Made by a program: the position numbers and the translations under genes. The notes beneath the pieces are model-generated. The model saw nothing but the letters and a program-made list of their open reading frames with translations. It did not search any database and was not told the DNA's origin. DNA of 7,038 nt from Candidatus Zhuqueibacterota bacterium (GTDB lineage: Bacteria; SM23-31; B21-G16), in NCBI GenBank assembly GCA_003644825.1, contig QNDJ01000075.1, positions 1 through 7,038 of the forward strand. The letters run 5' to 3'. Of the stretch, positions 6,183 to 7,038 are shown piece by piece (positions within the stretch are counted from its first letter, which is position 1; every line of letters starts with the position of its first letter).

Positions 6183-6989
6183 TTAAAACGTTTCTTTTAC
6201 AAAATTTACGGCGTTTCTGAATATTTTAATTCCCTGCCCCTCTTCTGGTAGTTTATTATCGATTTTCAGCCTCACCCAGTTAGGGTGATTAAAGGGGCTC
6301 CAGTATGCCTCCGGGTGGGGCATTAAACCGAAAATCCTGCCAGTCGGGTCGCAAATTCCTGTTATTGCCTCAATAGAACCGTTGGGATTGTAAGGATATT
6401 CACTGGTGGGAAGTCCATCACGGGGGTCTATAAACTGGAGTACAACCTGATTATTCCTGAATAAAGATAATATAACATCTTCATCCTCTGTATAGAATTT
6501 ACCTTCACCGTGCCTTACGGGAAGATACATCATATCAATTCCTCTTGTAAATACACAGTTAGATTTTTTGTTTACAGTCAGGTGAACCCATCTATCTTCG
6601 TAATGGCCGGAATCATTCATAGTTAAAGTAACCTTCTGATTTCTATAATCTCCATTTAAACCCGGAAGAATCCCGAGCTTTGTCATTACCTGAAAACCAT
6701 TGCAGATTCCAATAATTAACTTTCCATCAGATATAAATTTTTGTAGTGATTTTTCAAGATTATATTTAAACTTGTTAGCAACAACTTTTCCTGCAGATAT
6801 ATGGTCTCCAAAGGAAAATCCCCCTACAAAGGCCATAATATGATATTCATCCATAGATTTTTCACCGAGCAGAAGGTCATTTAAGTGAACCTGTTCGGGT
6901 TCTCCCCCCGCCAGTCTGAACGCAAATTCTGTTTCTTTTTCACAATTAAAACCGTATCCGGTAATTATGAGAACTTTTGGCTTGACCAT
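6183..6989 (-). CDS. purQ: Phosphoribosylformylglycinamidine synthase, glutamine amidotransferase subunit PurQ (long form)
   Basis: PurQ hydrolyses glutamine and passes ammonia to PurL in the fourth step of purine synthesis (FGAR to FGAM), acting in a cytoplasmic complex with PurL and often PurS. The class I amidotransferase triad is present: nucleophile C96 in GICNGFQ (94-100), and H225 and E227 in MPHPE. Other landmarks are GYGFNCE (11-17), GGFSFGDHISAGK (56-68), an RW pair (133-134) after SGHYED, and LPVRHGEGKF (156-165). At 268 residues it is longer than the common PurQ of roughly 220-230 and looks more like the amidotransferase domain of large single-chain PurL. The ATG at 6987-6989 has AGGAG 10 nt upstream. 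A reading frame entering from the window edge stops 7 nt before the start, and nagA follows after 2 nt, indicating an operon. Confidence 0.95.
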   Translation of the reverse strand: MVKPKVLIITGYGFNCEKETEFAFRLAGGEPEQVHLNDLLLGEKSMDEYHIMAFVGGFSFGDHISAGKVVANKFKYNLEKSLQKFISDGKLIIGICNGFQVMTKLGILPGLNGDYRNQKVTLTMNDSGHYEDRWVHLTVNKKSNCVFTRGIDMMYLPVRHGEGKFYTEDEDVILSLFRNNQVVLQFIDPRDGLPTSEYPYNPNGSIEAITGICDPTGRIFGLMPHPEAYWSPFNHPNWVRLKIDNKLPEEGQGIKIFRNAVNFVKETF

Positions 6990-6996
6990 AACTTTC

Positions 6997-7038
6997 TCAC
7001 TCCTGTATCATTGAATAAAATCTATAACTCTTTAAATG
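6997..7038 (-). CDS. Possible C-terminal end of an upstream gene (cut by window edge)
   Basis: One minus-strand frame is open from the window edge for 13 codons (HLKSYRFYSMIQE) and ends at TGA (6997-6999). The other two frames hit stops within a few codons. The stop overlaps the purQ ribosome site region and leaves a 7-nt gap to the purQ start, as expected for the previous gene of an operon. PurL or PurS would be a natural neighbour, but 13 residues are too few to identify it, and the frame could be open by chance. Confidence 0.4.
   Translation of the reverse strand, partial: HLKSYRFYSMIQE
7000..7004 (-). promoter_or_regulatory. Ribosome binding site for purQ
   Basis: Minus-strand AGGAG lies 10 nt before the ATG at 6987-6989 and confirms that start. 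Its last base is directly followed by the TGA that would end the upstream reading frame. Confidence 0.65.

Overview
The window is visibly AT-rich bacterial DNA. All genes I can support lie on the minus strand, so transcription runs from the high coordinates toward position 1. The housekeeping genes (purQ, nagA, tadA), the Shine-Dalgarno sites and the secretion-type N-termini indicate a bacterium. The tight gene spacing and the unfamiliar secreted proteins would fit a little-studied, AT-rich lineage, but I cannot name a phylum from this sequence.

Right part (about 7038 to 5020). A gene tail that runs off the window edge is followed by purQ, the glutamine amidotransferase subunit of FGAM synthase in purine synthesis. 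Two bases later comes nagA, N-acetylglucosamine-6-phosphate deacetylase. The spacing suggests one transcript. nagA lacks a clear Shine-Dalgarno site and probably depends on translation of purQ. A 203-base AT-rich spacer (4817-5019) follows, with no gene, no convincing terminator and one weak promoter candidate.

Left part (4816 to 1). tadA, the tRNA wobble adenosine deaminase, comes first. After 37 bases there are two large secreted or surface proteins of 799 and 588 residues, joined by an ATGA stop/start overlap. They are clear paralogues. Both end in the same core of about 410-420 residues (EPV, EIPSQ, ADVL, YGNP, YTSDLQI, VHWNP, RNGE, TPW and LKHPL motifs). In front of the core the first protein carries three copies of a small beta-rich repeat and the second carries one. 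I recognise no named family. The core contains a stretch resembling the first strands of galactose-mutarotase-like or lyase supersandwich domains, so glycan binding or cleavage is a reasonable but unproven guess. The window ends inside a short four-cysteine zinc-finger protein of the kind found at the N-terminus of phage-type HNH or endonuclease VII-like proteins.

The most noteworthy points are the tandem paralogous pair with matching repeat geometry, and the junction between them. There an A8 run sits in the right frame for a -1 shift that would fuse the two proteins. NagA also has Met where the E. coli-type enzyme has an active-site His.
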